Source: Nitrospira sp. (GTDB lineage Bacteria > Nitrospirota > Nitrospiria > Nitrospirales > Nitrospiraceae). From it: DNA of 64,000 nt. This document shows, piece after piece, positions 1-9,676 of this stretch. Position 1 is the first letter of the stretch. The number at the start of each line of letters is the position of its first letter. Under the pieces are notes generated by a model, which saw nothing but the letters and a program-made list of their open reading frames with translations, was not told the origin of the DNA and made no database searches. The stretch is from NCBI GenBank assembly GCA_020846195.1, contig JADLEJ010000023.1:1-64000 (forward strand), written 5' to 3'. Position numbers and translations under genes: made by a program.

Positions 1-37
1 ACCGCTCCTTTGTCAGAATATTTAGCCTCCGAGATGT

Positions 38-2845
38 ATGCCGGTGAATTGTTTTCATGATCGGAGACAGGCTGTAATAACAATAACTTGCGAGGCTATT
101 GAGGTGGAATTCTTACTTCCTCGGACAGATCCGTCAGGCCTCATCACCGTCTTTAATCCCGCCGCTGAACAGCTGCTCGGATATTCGGCCAGGGAAGTAA
201 TTGGGAAACAAACCCCAACGGCGTTCCATGACCGCAATGAAGTGGCCGCCCGCGCCACGGAGTTCGGAACGGAGCTCGGCACCACGCTCACGCCGGGATT
301 CGATGTCTTTGTTGAAAAATCACGCCGCAATCTTCCCAATCAGCATGAATGGACTTACATCCGGAAAGACGGCCTCCGGATTCCTGTGATGCTGTCGGTC
401 ACGACACTCCGAGACTCCACCGAAACCATCATCGGCCATATGGAAATCGCGCTGGATCTGACGAACCGCGAGGTGGCCGACACCCAGTTCCGAACCGTGA
501 TGGAAGCCATGCCCACCGGCATTGTGACGGTGAATGAACGCGGACGGATCGTCATGGTCAATCAGCACGCCGTGCGCATGTTCGGATACGACGCCGGCGC
601 CCTGGTGGGACAACCCCTCAGCATCTTGCTGCCGGAACGATTCCAGGCCGCGCACCCCGCCCATGTGCAGGCCTTCACCGGTGCGCCGACAGCGCGCGCC
701 ATGGGATCGGGGCGGGATCTGGCTGGACGGCGGCAAGATGGAACCGAATTCCCCGTCGAGATCGGCCTGGCGCCAATTCATACTCCACAGGGGACACAAA
801 TTCTGGCGTCGATCGTAGACACGACCGCGCGCAAACAAGCCGATTCCGTCCGATTCCGCCTTCAGCAAGCCATCCATCACACGCAGGACGGAATGGCCTT
901 GCTCGACAACGCCGGCCAATTTACCTATATGAACCCAGCCTATGCGTCCATTTATGGCTACACCGCCGATGAGATCCTTGGGCACAGCTGGAAGACCCTC
1001 TTCCATACGGAATGGGCGGCCATGGTTGAGCAGATGTATCTCCCGATGCTGTACGCTGAAGGACAATGGCAAGGCGAGCTCGTCGGCCGGAACAAATCCG
1101 GCGACGCGTTTCATGTGGATCTGTCCCTTACCCTCTTGGAAGAGTCCGGGACAGAGCACCGCACAATCCTCTGCACCTGCCGCGATATTTCTCAACGCAA
1201 ACAGCTGGAACAGCAGTTGATCGACGCCAAGGATTCCGCCGAAGCCGGCGTGCGCGCAAAATCCGAGTTCCTGGCCACCATGAGCCATGAAATTCGCACC
1301 CCCATGAATGGCGTCCTGGGCATGACCGGCCTGTTGCTCGATACCGCGTTGACGGCCGAACAGCAGGACTACGTCCGCACGCTCAAGCACTCCGGCGAGT
1401 CTCTGATGCGGATCATCAACGACATTCTCGATTTTTCAAAAATCGAGTCGGGCAAGATGACCATCGAGCGCATCCCGTTCGACCTGCGCCTGACGATCGA
1501 GGACACGCTGGAACTGCTGGCCCCCGTCGCCCAGGACAAACATCTCGAACTGGTCGGACTCATTGCCGCCAATCTCCCCACTGCCGTCGTGGGAGATCCC
1601 GGACGCATCCGCCAGATCCTGACGAATCTCATCGGCAACGCCATCAAATTTACCGAAACCGGCGAAGTCCTCGTGCAAGTCATGCTGGTGGATGAAGAGT
1701 CCTCCGCCATGAAACTCCGGTTCGAGATCATCGACACCGGCGTGGGCCTCAACGCCGAGGCGCAAGCCAAGCTGTTTCAATCGTTCACCCAAGCCGACAG
1801 TTCAACGGCCCGCAAGTACGGCGGCACCGGCCTTGGACTCGCCATCTGCAAACGGCTGGCGGAGCTCATGGGAGGCCAGATCGGCCTGCAATCCTATCCA
1901 GGAACCGGCACCTGCGTCTGGTTCACTCTTCTCCTGGAACCGCAAGCGAACGCCGTGACGGCCGCGCCCCACGCCCTCGTCGACCGCCTGGACGGACTGC
2001 GCATCTGTTTAGTCGACGACAACGCAACGAATCGAAGCTTGCTCCAATACCATGCCTCGGCCTGGAACATGCCCTACGACTCCGCAGAGGATGGCACCGC
2101 CGCCCTGGCTCTGCTGCGAAAGGCGGCGCACGACGGCAAGCCGTTCGACCTCGCGATCATCGATATGCACATGCCCGGCATGGACGGCCTCCAGGTCGGA
2201 CAGGCCATTCGAGAAGAACCCGCGCTCGCCCACACGAAGCTCATTCTGCTCACCTCGATGGGCCGGCGGGGCGATGCGAAACTCGCCCACTCCGCGGGTT
2301 TTTCCGGCTACCTCACCAAGCCGGTGCGAAAAGCCCATCTCTACGACTGCCTCCGCCTCGTCATGGGACAATCGCTGAGCCAGCCGCCGCACGAGCAAGC
2401 TGGCGCCGCCGCTCCGACGCTCATTACACGCCACCAGGTCGCCGAAGTGCGCGCGCAACTCCTGCTTCTGGTCGTCGATGACAATGCGATCAATCAGAAG
2501 GTGGCCGTGAAGATGCTGGAAAAACAAGGCTACCGCGTCAATGTGGCCGGAAACGGCAAAGAGGCGCTGCTGGCCCTCGCGCGGCAGACCTATCACCTCG
2601 TCTTCATGGATTGCCAGATGCCGGAGCTGGACGGATTCGAGACGACCAGGTTGATTCGCTCGCATGAGCACGAGGGCCAGCATCTGCCCATCATTGCCAT
2701 GACCGCCAATGCCATGGAGGGAGACCGTGAGCACTGTATCTCGGCGGGCATGGACGACTTCGTGAGCAAACCGGTCAAGAGCCAGGATCTCCAAACCGTG
2801 CTGGCGCAGTGGCTGCCTCAAACCGACGATCGGGCGGCGGCATAA
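38..2845 (+). CDS. Hybrid sensor histidine kinase (PAS-PAS-PAS-HisKA-HATPase-REC-REC)
   Basis: Cytoplasmic multi-sensor hybrid kinase with no membrane segment visible. PAS-like domains lie at about residues 30-140, 150-265 and 275-390. The dimerisation helix carries the phospho-accepting His417 in MSHEIRTP. The ATPase domain (about 520-640) has an N-box (NLIGNAIKF), DTGVGL and GGTGLGL. Two receiver domains follow, with acceptor aspartates D709 ([11 protein letters not shown]) and D858 ([11 protein letters not shown]). There is no C-terminal HPt domain, so an external HPt or response regulator is probably needed. The first PAS begins abruptly at [20 protein letters not shown] without the usual preceding helix. 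An in-frame stop at 23-25 sits just upstream of the only plausible ATG, so the N-terminus may be truncated. The next gene starts 6 nt downstream and is probably co-transcribed. The signal sensed is unknown. Confidence 0.93.
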   Translation: MPVNCFHDRRQAVITITCEAIEVEFLLPRTDPSGLITVFNPAAEQLLGYSAREVIGKQTPTAFHDRNEVAARATEFGTELGTTLTPGFDVFVEKSRRNLPNQHEWTYIRKDGLRIPVMLSVTTLRDSTETIIGHMEIALDLTNREVADTQFRTVMEAMPTGIVTVNERGRIVMVNQHAVRMFGYDAGALVGQPLSILLPERFQAAHPAHVQAFTGAPTARAMGSGRDLAGRRQDGTEFPVEIGLAPIHTPQGTQILASIVDTTARKQADSVRFRLQQAIHHTQDGMALLDNAGQFTYMNPAYASIYGYTADEILGHSWKTLFHTEWAAMVEQMYLPMLYAEGQWQGELVGRNKSGDAFHVDLSLTLLEESGTEHRTILCTCRDISQRKQLEQQLIDAKDSAEAGVRAKSEFLATMSHEIRTPMNGVLGMTGLLLDTALTAEQQDYVRTLKHSGESLMRIINDILDFSKIESGKMTIERIPFDLRLTIEDTLELLAPVAQDKHLELVGLIAANLPTAVVGDPGRIRQILTNLIGNAIKFTETGEVLVQVMLVDEESSAMKLRFEIIDTGVGLNAEAQAKLFQSFTQADSSTARKYGGTGLGLAICKRLAELMGGQIGLQSYPGTGTCVWFTLLLEPQANAVTAAPHALVDRLDGLRICLVDDNATNRSLLQYHASAWNMPYDSAEDGTAALALLRKAAHDGKPFDLAIIDMHMPGMDGLQVGQAIREEPALAHTKLILLTSMGRRGDAKLAHSAGFSGYLTKPVRKAHLYDCLRLVMGQSLSQPPHEQAGAAAPTLITRHQVAEVRAQLLLLVVDDNAINQKVAVKMLEKQGYRVNVAGNGKEALLALARQTYHLVFMDCQMPELDGFETTRLIRSHEHEGQHLPIIAMTANAMEGDREHCISAGMDDFVSKPVKSQDLQTVLAQWLPQTDDRAAA

Positions 2846-2851
2846 GGCACG

Positions 2852-3514
2852 ATGATGCGCCACACTTCAGCAGCCGTGATGCTCATCGGGGTCAGCCCGC
2901 CTCTCGCCCTAGCGCTCGATGCCTGGGTGCGCGCGCAAATTACCGAACCGCTAGATATGACATCCGCAGCCAGCGTCTCCGAGGCGCTGGCCGATCTTCG
3001 ATCCCGCCGGGTCGACCTCGTCCTCGTGGATGAAGCGGCCGCGCGGCATGAGCTGCGCGCGATCCACGAGGCGTCCCCTGCCACAGCCATCGTCGGCGTA
3101 GGCATGAATCCGGATAAAGCGGCTCAGCTTCGCATGCTTCGACAAGGCGCGCACGAAACAATCTGCCTGCTGCCATCGAAAGACCTGGATCAGCAACAGG
3201 CGCTTGAACGGGCTCTCGCCCGTGTCAATGGGCGCGCCGACATTCTCATCCAGACCGCGCCCCAATCATCCGCCGCGGCCGCGCCACCCCGCTTGATTCA
3301 CGACTTGAATAATCTCCTGACCTCCATCAACGGATTCGCCGATCTCCTGCTCAACCAGCTCCCGCCGGATCATCCCTCGCGCATGGGCGCCGAACAGATT
3401 CGTCTGTCTGGCAAACGCGCCACGGCGTTGCTCAAGGCGCAATCGCCGGGATCTTCCAGCTTGCCGCCGTCTTCTTCGCCGGTAGCCCCGTCGATTGCAT
3501 CAAACGCCGCATAA
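2852..3514 (+). CDS. Receiver-like protein with orphan HisKA-type helix, no ATPase domain
   Basis: The N-terminal ~120 residues resemble a degenerate receiver fold (hydrophobic strand, then VDLVLVDEAA where the acceptor loop would be). Residues ~148-190 contain IHDLNNLLTSINGFADLLL, which matches the phosphoacceptor-helix pattern (HDxNNxLxxI) of histidine kinases whose H is followed by D-x-N-N. The protein then ends in a Ser/Pro-rich tail with no HATPase domain. It could act as a phosphotransfer partner or dimerisation decoy for the hybrid kinase directly upstream; that role is inference. The 6-nt gap to the kinase gene supports one transcript. Confidence 0.75.
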   Translation: MMRHTSAAVMLIGVSPPLALALDAWVRAQITEPLDMTSAASVSEALADLRSRRVDLVLVDEAAARHELRAIHEASPATAIVGVGMNPDKAAQLRMLRQGAHETICLLPSKDLDQQQALERALARVNGRADILIQTAPQSSAAAAPPRLIHDLNNLLTSINGFADLLLNQLPPDHPSRMGAEQIRLSGKRATALLKAQSPGSSSLPPSSSPVAPSIASNAA

Positions 3515-3636
3515 CCAGCGGCGTCCTACAAAATCGCTGAACGCCGCTCATCTGAATTGACAGGTCGCAAGACGCACTTTAGGATACGCGGCGTCCATCG
3601 CCCCGAGCAGGGCACTTGAATGGTTGAGGAGGCCCG

Positions 3637-4197
3637 ATGTCCAGCGAGCATTCGTCCCACACGCCGACGCCAGCGAAACGCAGCACGGTTGCCCATATTG
3701 AACATGCCTTCGAAAGCGTCGTCTTCGCCAGCCGCTGGATTCAAGCGCCGCTGTATGGAGGGCTCATCATTGCGGAGCTGCTCTACGCCTACAAGTTTTT
3801 GGTCGAGCTCTGGGAGATGGTCCGGCACATCAATCAGCAGGAAGAGACCATCTTCATGCTGGGCGTGCTGGGATTGATCGACGTCACGATGGTCGCCAAT
3901 CTGCTGACCATGGTCATCATCGGCGGGTATGCCACGTTCGTCAGCAAGCTGGACCTGGAAGAGCATCCGGACCGGCCGGACTGGCTGACCCATATCGACC
4001 CCGGCACGATCAAGATCAAGCTGGCCGCATCGCTCATCGGCATCTCCAGCATTCACCTCCTGAAGTCCTTCGTCAATATCAGCAACGAGAACTACGAGGA
4101 CATCAAGTGGAAGATCTTTATCCACATCACCTTCCTCGGCTCCGCCATTCTCCTTGCCTGGACGGATAAGATCATGCAGAAGGATAAGAAGCATTGA
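3637..4197 (+). CDS. UPF0114 (YqhA-like) integral membrane protein
   Basis: Inner-membrane protein of 186 residues, the usual length for the YqhA/UPF0114 family. It has about four hydrophobic segments (near residues 45-65, 75-105, 130-150 and 160-178). Family-like stretches include ESVVFASRWIQAPLY near the N-terminus, DVTMVANLLTMVIIGGY, and HIDPGTIKIKLAASLIGISSIHLL. Biochemical function of the family is not established. The start is supported by a strong Shine-Dalgarno GAGGAGG four nt before the ATG. No operon partner is obvious. Confidence 0.88.
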   Translation: MSSEHSSHTPTPAKRSTVAHIEHAFESVVFASRWIQAPLYGGLIIAELLYAYKFLVELWEMVRHINQQEETIFMLGVLGLIDVTMVANLLTMVIIGGYATFVSKLDLEEHPDRPDWLTHIDPGTIKIKLAASLIGISSIHLLKSFVNISNENYEDIKWKIFIHITFLGSAILLAWTDKIMQKDKKH

Positions 4198-4411
4198 TCC
4201 CGTATCGAAACTCATACAAGACCGTATCGTTCTCGCCCCATTATTGAGCAACCTTTCTGCGGCACACGATCTCGTCACGAAAAACAGCTGAGTTTCCGAT
4301 CTTCGCAAGAACCATCCGACGGCATGGCCCTTGCGACATAACCACTGCACATTGTTCCGCCACAACATACGGTCATGCACTCATTCTTACGCGCTGCGAT
4401 TGGAGGCCCTC

Positions 4412-5473
4412 ATGCGTCGCCTTGGTGTCGTCATATTCCTAACGCTTCCGGTTCTGACCGGCTGCGCATCGTCGCTCATCGATTTGCGGGAAAATCTCGA
4501 CGTGAATCGATCCTCGTTTGAAGAAAAACTTGAGGGCGATTCGGCAAAGCGGGAACAATTCCGCGCCTGCGCCCAACAAGCTCACGACGGTACGCCGCTG
4601 CCGCTCACCATCGAAAAGGACGCCCATTCGACACAACCGGCTGTCTCGCCCATGTCAATCGGCGCCGGGCTTCGACTCCCTGTGCAAGTCTTGGTTGAAC
4701 GGATGCGCGGCCGAACCGAACAGCGCGCGGCCTCCTTGCAGGTCCTTTCCGACATGGCCGGCGAGTTCGCCGACCCGGCGCGGCGCCGGTTGGATCTGGA
4801 TAAACTTCGCGCCCTCACCGACGCCATCCGCCATTGGCACAGCCACCTCGATTTCGATGAAGCGGCACTAGCCCAAGACACCTCGCTCTTTGCCCGGCTC
4901 CTCCTCGCGTACAACCGCGCCTACTTCGGCGACCTGGCGTTTTCCGCCGCGCCCGATGCCGCTACTGGCACCTTCCGGGGAGTCGTCCAAGTCGCTTCGC
5001 GCGGCTTCGTGGACCGAAATGGAAACACGTTTCGGTTTCCAGGCCTGTCCGCCTCTATGCAGATCGACGCCAGCCATCAGGTCGAGTGGTCAGCGACACC
5101 CATCGACTCCAAACGGGTGAGCGCCGACCTGACGCGCCTGTTCCTTGAAGCGTTCTTCGACGCCGCCTTCCGCGTTCCCGCAGTGCAACAGGCCACCGCA
5201 TTACGTGCGGCCACTCCAGCCGCGCCCTATCCAGCCTTCGATGCTTCCCATGCGCCGATCTCGCTCGACGCGCTGGCCACCGTGACGCGCGATGCGCTCA
5301 GGACCGAAGCTGTCGTGACATCGCTGGTTGGGAAAGCCGTCCGTGGCGGAAGCGTCTTTGGCGCCAATAATGAAACCGTCGCTGCCACACTTGAAACGGC
5401 TGCGGGAGTTTTTGCAAAGAAGCTCGTCGAGCACGAAGGCTTCTGCTATTTTCAAGTCGCACAGCATCCCTAA
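4412..5473 (+). CDS. Hypothetical lipoprotein upstream of patatin genes
   Basis: Secreted lipoprotein of unrecognised family. The ATG at 4412 has GGAGG five nt upstream and gives a standard lipoprotein signal (hydrophobic stretch then LTGC, acylated Cys near residue 18); an earlier in-frame ATG at 4331 would give an unnatural long leader. The mature part is about 335 residues, mostly helical-looking, with no recognised catalytic motif. It lies 42 nt before a patatin-like lipoprotein in the same direction and may be exported with it. Function unknown. Confidence 0.8.
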   Translation: MRRLGVVIFLTLPVLTGCASSLIDLRENLDVNRSSFEEKLEGDSAKREQFRACAQQAHDGTPLPLTIEKDAHSTQPAVSPMSIGAGLRLPVQVLVERMRGRTEQRAASLQVLSDMAGEFADPARRRLDLDKLRALTDAIRHWHSHLDFDEAALAQDTSLFARLLLAYNRAYFGDLAFSAAPDAATGTFRGVVQVASRGFVDRNGNTFRFPGLSASMQIDASHQVEWSATPIDSKRVSADLTRLFLEAFFDAAFRVPAVQQATALRAATPAAPYPAFDASHAPISLDALATVTRDALRTEAVVTSLVGKAVRGGSVFGANNETVAATLETAAGVFAKKLVEHEGFCYFQVAQHP

Positions 5474-5515
5474 TCGATCAGACACACCGTCTGCAACGAA
5501 CCGGATAAGGAAACC

Positions 5516-6952
5516 ATGACACGCACATTTTCATTCAGTCTCATTCTAGGATGCCTGCTCACGCTCAGCGGGTGTTTCGCCAAAATCCACCAGCTCCCCG
5601 CTCATCCCGACCAGCACCAGCCGGTCTTTGCTCCGTTGCCCGATCGAGACACACTGGTCGGCCTGGCCGTCTCCGGCGGCGGCAGCCGCGCCGCGACGTT
5701 TGCCGCAGGCACGCTTGAAGCCCTGGCCACAGTCCGCTTCATGGAAGGCGGACAGGAACGCAGCGTCCTGGAGGCCGTCACGCATATGTCGAGTGTCTCC
5801 GGCGGAAGCCTGGCGACGGCCTACTATGCCGCCAAGAAACCGGCCAAGACCGAACCGGTATTGGCCGGTCAACAGCTGTCTCCCGCCTATCGGCAGTTCT
5901 TCGCCCGCTTCAAAGGCGACATGCAGAAAAACTTTCAGATCCGGGCGTTGGGACGCCAAGTGTTGAACTTCCGAGTGGCCAACCCCACCAAATTCGCTCA
6001 CTCGTTCGCGGACGTCTGGGATGCCAACTTTTTCGACGAAGTCACTTTTGCCGGGTTATATGAACGGACCAGCCGGGGAGATGCACCGCACATCATGCTG
6101 AACGGTACGATGTATAACTCGGGCCGCCGGCTCGTGCTGACGACCCTGGCTCCTGCGGACTTCGCCTACGATTTCACTGCGGAGTTGCGCGCCAAGCTGA
6201 TCGCCAAGGGCCTCCAATTCACTCCGGAGGGCAAGGCCAGCTTCGACCGCAGCGTGGATCGGGCCAAAAACCAGTTTCTGCCGCTCACGATGGAAGGCAT
6301 CGGCGCCGACCACCGGACATTGCCGTTGTCGCTGGCCGTGGCCACCTCCGCGTCATTCCCCCCGGTCGTCGGACCGGTGACTTATCAGACCGCCGGCTCA
6401 ACCTCCTATATGCACGTCGGCGATGGCGGCCTCTTCGACAATCTCGGCACGGAATCCCTGACGACCCTGTTTCTCAACAAACTGCACCCGGCCAAGCCCA
6501 AGGCAGCACGCGGCCTGGTCATTGTCATCGACGCCTCCTATCCCTTCGATGAAGGAGCGGCCGACCTTGGCGACAGCGAAAAGGGATTTGAAGTCTTTAT
6601 CGACGACCCGTCCAGGATCGTCGGGATCATGGAAGAGCGAGCCAACGCCTATCAAGCGATGCTCTGGCACAGCCTCCGGACAGAAGGCGTGCTGCTCCCG
6701 GATTACGATCATCTGAAACTCATCATTCTCCGGCATACCGATGCCGACTGGACGAGCGACGACCCGATTCCAGCCGGCTGCCCTTCCGGGCTTACCCCAG
6801 CGGACGTGAAGCGGATCATCAGGCAGATTCCGACGCTCTTCAAGATCGACGAGGATTGCCATGCGCCGTTATTGTTTGCCGCGGCAAAGAAAGTCGTGCT
6901 GAAGAAGCAGGACCGGATCGTGAAATTCTTACAAACGCTCCCGGCTCACTGA
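5516..6952 (+). CDS. Patatin-like phospholipase, lipid-anchored
   Basis: Predicted acyl-hydrolase of the patatin/cPLA2 fold with a Ser-Asp dyad. The lipoprotein signal ends in LSGC (Cys20). The oxyanion-hole glycine motif SGGGSRA lies at residues 53-59. The nucleophile elbow SSVSGGS puts the catalytic Ser at 95. The catalytic Asp is in the DGG motif within VGDGGLFDNLG. The Shine-Dalgarno AAGGA precedes the ATG. It is likely anchored in the envelope and acts on phospholipids or another lipid ester; substrate unknown. The next gene encodes a second patatin-fold protein 36 nt downstream, so the two probably work together. Confidence 0.88.
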   Translation: MTRTFSFSLILGCLLTLSGCFAKIHQLPAHPDQHQPVFAPLPDRDTLVGLAVSGGGSRAATFAAGTLEALATVRFMEGGQERSVLEAVTHMSSVSGGSLATAYYAAKKPAKTEPVLAGQQLSPAYRQFFARFKGDMQKNFQIRALGRQVLNFRVANPTKFAHSFADVWDANFFDEVTFAGLYERTSRGDAPHIMLNGTMYNSGRRLVLTTLAPADFAYDFTAELRAKLIAKGLQFTPEGKASFDRSVDRAKNQFLPLTMEGIGADHRTLPLSLAVATSASFPPVVGPVTYQTAGSTSYMHVGDGGLFDNLGTESLTTLFLNKLHPAKPKAARGLVIVIDASYPFDEGAADLGDSEKGFEVFIDDPSRIVGIMEERANAYQAMLWHSLRTEGVLLPDYDHLKLIILRHTDADWTSDDPIPAGCPSGLTPADVKRIIRQIPTLFKIDEDCHAPLLFAAAKKVVLKKQDRIVKFLQTLPAH

Positions 6953-6988
6953 CCACCGGACTAACTGAGGGAGCAACCGGACACGAGC

Positions 6989-9637
6989 ATGACCATGATG
7001 GATTCTGACCAGACCGACGGCCCGATCCCGCTGGCGCAAGTCCTCGCGGAGGAAGCGCCGGAATTGCACGACGTCCATCGCTCATTCCCCGATCATCTGT
7101 CGCCGGACGAGCACTTGAAGCAGGTCTTCGCATCGATTCATCAGTTGCATCCCACACGTTCCGCACTCTGTCTGTCCGGCGGAGGCATTCGCAGCGCCAC
7201 CTTCGGACTTGGAGTGTTGCAGGGATTGGCGCGGCACAATTTACTCCAGCATTTCGATTACCTCTCCACCGTATCGGGTGGCGGCTACATCGGCAGCTGG
7301 CTGAGCGCCTGGATTCGTCGCGATCCGGGAGGCCTTCAGGGTGTGTGCGATCAACTAGGGCAGCCCGCACCGCCTAGCACTTTGGCCTATGAGCCCGAGC
7401 CGGTGAGCTGGCTCCGCACCTACAGCAACTATCTCAGTCCTCGATTAGGGCTGATGTCAGCTGACTCCTGGACATTGATGGGCACCTATTTGCGCAATCT
7501 CCTCTTGAATTGGCTGGTGCTCGTCCCATTCCTACTGGCCTTGCTCGCCTTCCCGCTGCTCTACCGGGCCACGCTGCACACGCCAGCTTCCTCGACGGCC
7601 GTGACAGCGCTGCTGATTCTTGGAACCGCCGGGTTGCTGGTCAATCTGACCTATCTGCACCTCTGCAGGCCGAGTCTGTGGAAGCTGCGGCAAACCCCCT
7701 GCTGGAAAAAAGTCGAGACTCAAGGGGCGTTCCTCTTCATCTGCCTCCTGCCTCTCATGGCGGCAGCCAGCTGCCTCACAATCGCCTGGACATGGGTTCA
7801 CCAGCAGCCGGACTACTCCCTCGACCACCTCTCTTTGTTTGGGTTTTCCAGCTTGTTCACACTGATGTTGGGAGCCGGCGCCATGCACCTGACTGCGTGG
7901 CTCACCGCAGCCATCGCCCTTCGCCGGCCATGGTTGAACTGGTGGCGCTTCCTCGAATCGCTGACGATCGTCCTGAGCGGCCTGCTCGGAGGAGGGTTGC
8001 TCTGGGCCGCCCTCAGGCAACTCGATCGGGTCACAGGGCTCGATCCCGACCTGCTCTGGTACGCCTGCGCGGCAGTCCCTGCCTTCCTCGCTATCTTTCT
8101 CCTGGCTGCAACTCTCTTCATCGGCATTGCCAGCCGCTCGACCGGGGACGGCGACAGAGAATGGTGGGGCCGCGCCGGATCGTGGGTATTGATCGCCTCC
8201 ATCTGCTGGGCCGGGCTGGGAAGCCTCTCCATCTTCGGTCCGGCTTTGTGGGAAAACCTGTCTGTGTGGGTCGCATCAGCCGGCGGGATCACCGGAGTCT
8301 TAACCGTGATCCTGGGATTCAGCGCCCAAACCGATGCGAAACCCTCAGGGGCCGAACCGGCTTGGTGGAAGCAACTCGGAACGCAGGTCTATCTGCTCCT
8401 GTTGGCGCCGCTGACCATCGGGGTCATCCTCATTCAGTTAGCGCGCATCGTGCAGGCCATCGTCGCCGAGGCCTCATGGTTTCAGATCAGTGAATTCATC
8501 GTCGGCATGGCGCTCTTCAGCGTCCTGATGTCGGTCGTCGTCAACATCAACAAATTCTCGCTGCACTCGATCTATCGCAACCGCCTCATCCGCGCCTATC
8601 TCGGAGCATCGCGCGGAAACGCCCGCACCCCCAATCCATTTACCGGCTTCGATTCCAGCGACAATATGCCGATGGCCAACCTGACGCTAAAACCCGTGGC
8701 CACGCAAAAGCCTTTCCATGTGGTGAACATCGCTCTGAATCTGGTCCATGGGAACAATCTTGCCTGGCAGCAACGGAAAGCCCAATCCTTCACCGTATCG
8801 CCGCTGCATTGCGGCAGTTTCGTGAATCAACTCGGCTATCGGCGATCCTCCGAATACGGAATGAATCGGGCCGTCGATCAACCCATCACCCTCGGCACCG
8901 CGCTTGCGATTTCGGGCGCAGCCGCCAGCCCGAACATGGGCTACCATTCGTCGCCGGCCATCACGTTCCTCCTGACATTATTCAATGTCAGGCTCGGATG
9001 GTGGCTCGGCAATCCTGGTTGCGCCGGACAAAACACCTACAAACAGTCCTGCCCGGAGTTCGCCGTCGGGCCGATGCTGAAGGAAGCGTTCGGTTTCACC
9101 AATGAGCAAACGCCGTATGTGTATCTGTCCGACGGCGGACATTTTGAAAACCTCGGCCTCTACGAGATGGTGCTGCGGCGATGCCACTACATTCTCGTGA
9201 GCGACGCAGGCTGCGATGACAAGATGGAATTTCATGATCTGGGAAATGCGATCCGGAAAATCAGGATCGATCTGGGCATCGACATCGATATCAACGTCGC
9301 ACCGTTACGGCCATCGGCCCAGCGTCGCTCCGGGGTCCATTATGCAGTGGGCACCATCCGCTATAGCCGCATCGATCCAGGCGCCCCCGACGGCATCTTG
9401 ATCTACCTCAAGCCTTCGCTCAGCGACGATGAGCCGGTGGACGTGCTGGAATATGCGGCTCACCACGAACAATTCCCGCATGAGCCGACGTCGGATCAGT
9501 TTTTCGATGAATCGCAGTTTGAATCCTACCGGCGGCTGGGAGCCCATGTGGCAGGAGAGGCCTTCACCTCTGTCACTGCCAAGGCAGCCACGTTGCCGGG
9601 CGCCTTCGACGCCCTTTATAAACAACACAACCCCTGA
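6989..9637 (+). CDS. Patatin-fold protein with large polytopic membrane domain
   Basis: An 882-residue fusion-like protein. The patatin core is split. The N-terminal part has the oxyanion motif CLSGGGIRSA (61-70) and nucleophile elbow STVSGGG (Ser96). The catalytic DGG motif sits near the C-terminus in LSDGGHFENLG. Between them lie many hydrophobic segments (roughly residues 170-550), so the catalytic halves must be brought together around a membrane insert. Soluble sequence resumes near residue 555. It follows the lipid-anchored patatin in the same direction. Role in lipid turnover is inference; no substrate can be named. Confidence 0.85.
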   Translation: MTMMDSDQTDGPIPLAQVLAEEAPELHDVHRSFPDHLSPDEHLKQVFASIHQLHPTRSALCLSGGGIRSATFGLGVLQGLARHNLLQHFDYLSTVSGGGYIGSWLSAWIRRDPGGLQGVCDQLGQPAPPSTLAYEPEPVSWLRTYSNYLSPRLGLMSADSWTLMGTYLRNLLLNWLVLVPFLLALLAFPLLYRATLHTPASSTAVTALLILGTAGLLVNLTYLHLCRPSLWKLRQTPCWKKVETQGAFLFICLLPLMAAASCLTIAWTWVHQQPDYSLDHLSLFGFSSLFTLMLGAGAMHLTAWLTAAIALRRPWLNWWRFLESLTIVLSGLLGGGLLWAALRQLDRVTGLDPDLLWYACAAVPAFLAIFLLAATLFIGIASRSTGDGDREWWGRAGSWVLIASICWAGLGSLSIFGPALWENLSVWVASAGGITGVLTVILGFSAQTDAKPSGAEPAWWKQLGTQVYLLLLAPLTIGVILIQLARIVQAIVAEASWFQISEFIVGMALFSVLMSVVVNINKFSLHSIYRNRLIRAYLGASRGNARTPNPFTGFDSSDNMPMANLTLKPVATQKPFHVVNIALNLVHGNNLAWQQRKAQSFTVSPLHCGSFVNQLGYRRSSEYGMNRAVDQPITLGTALAISGAAASPNMGYHSSPAITFLLTLFNVRLGWWLGNPGCAGQNTYKQSCPEFAVGPMLKEAFGFTNEQTPYVYLSDGGHFENLGLYEMVLRRCHYILVSDAGCDDKMEFHDLGNAIRKIRIDLGIDIDINVAPLRPSAQRRSGVHYAVGTIRYSRIDPGAPDGILIYLKPSLSDDEPVDVLEYAAHHEQFPHEPTSDQFFDESQFESYRRLGAHVAGEAFTSVTAKAATLPGAFDALYKQHNP

Positions 9638-9676
9638 CACGTCTGAGCTTCGCCCTGCCTCAGGATCGATCCGCGG

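Noticed and set aside
320..1390. Long minus-strand open frame opposite the hybrid kinase
   Set aside because: Antisense shadow of a clear kinase gene in GC-rich DNA, with no protein features.
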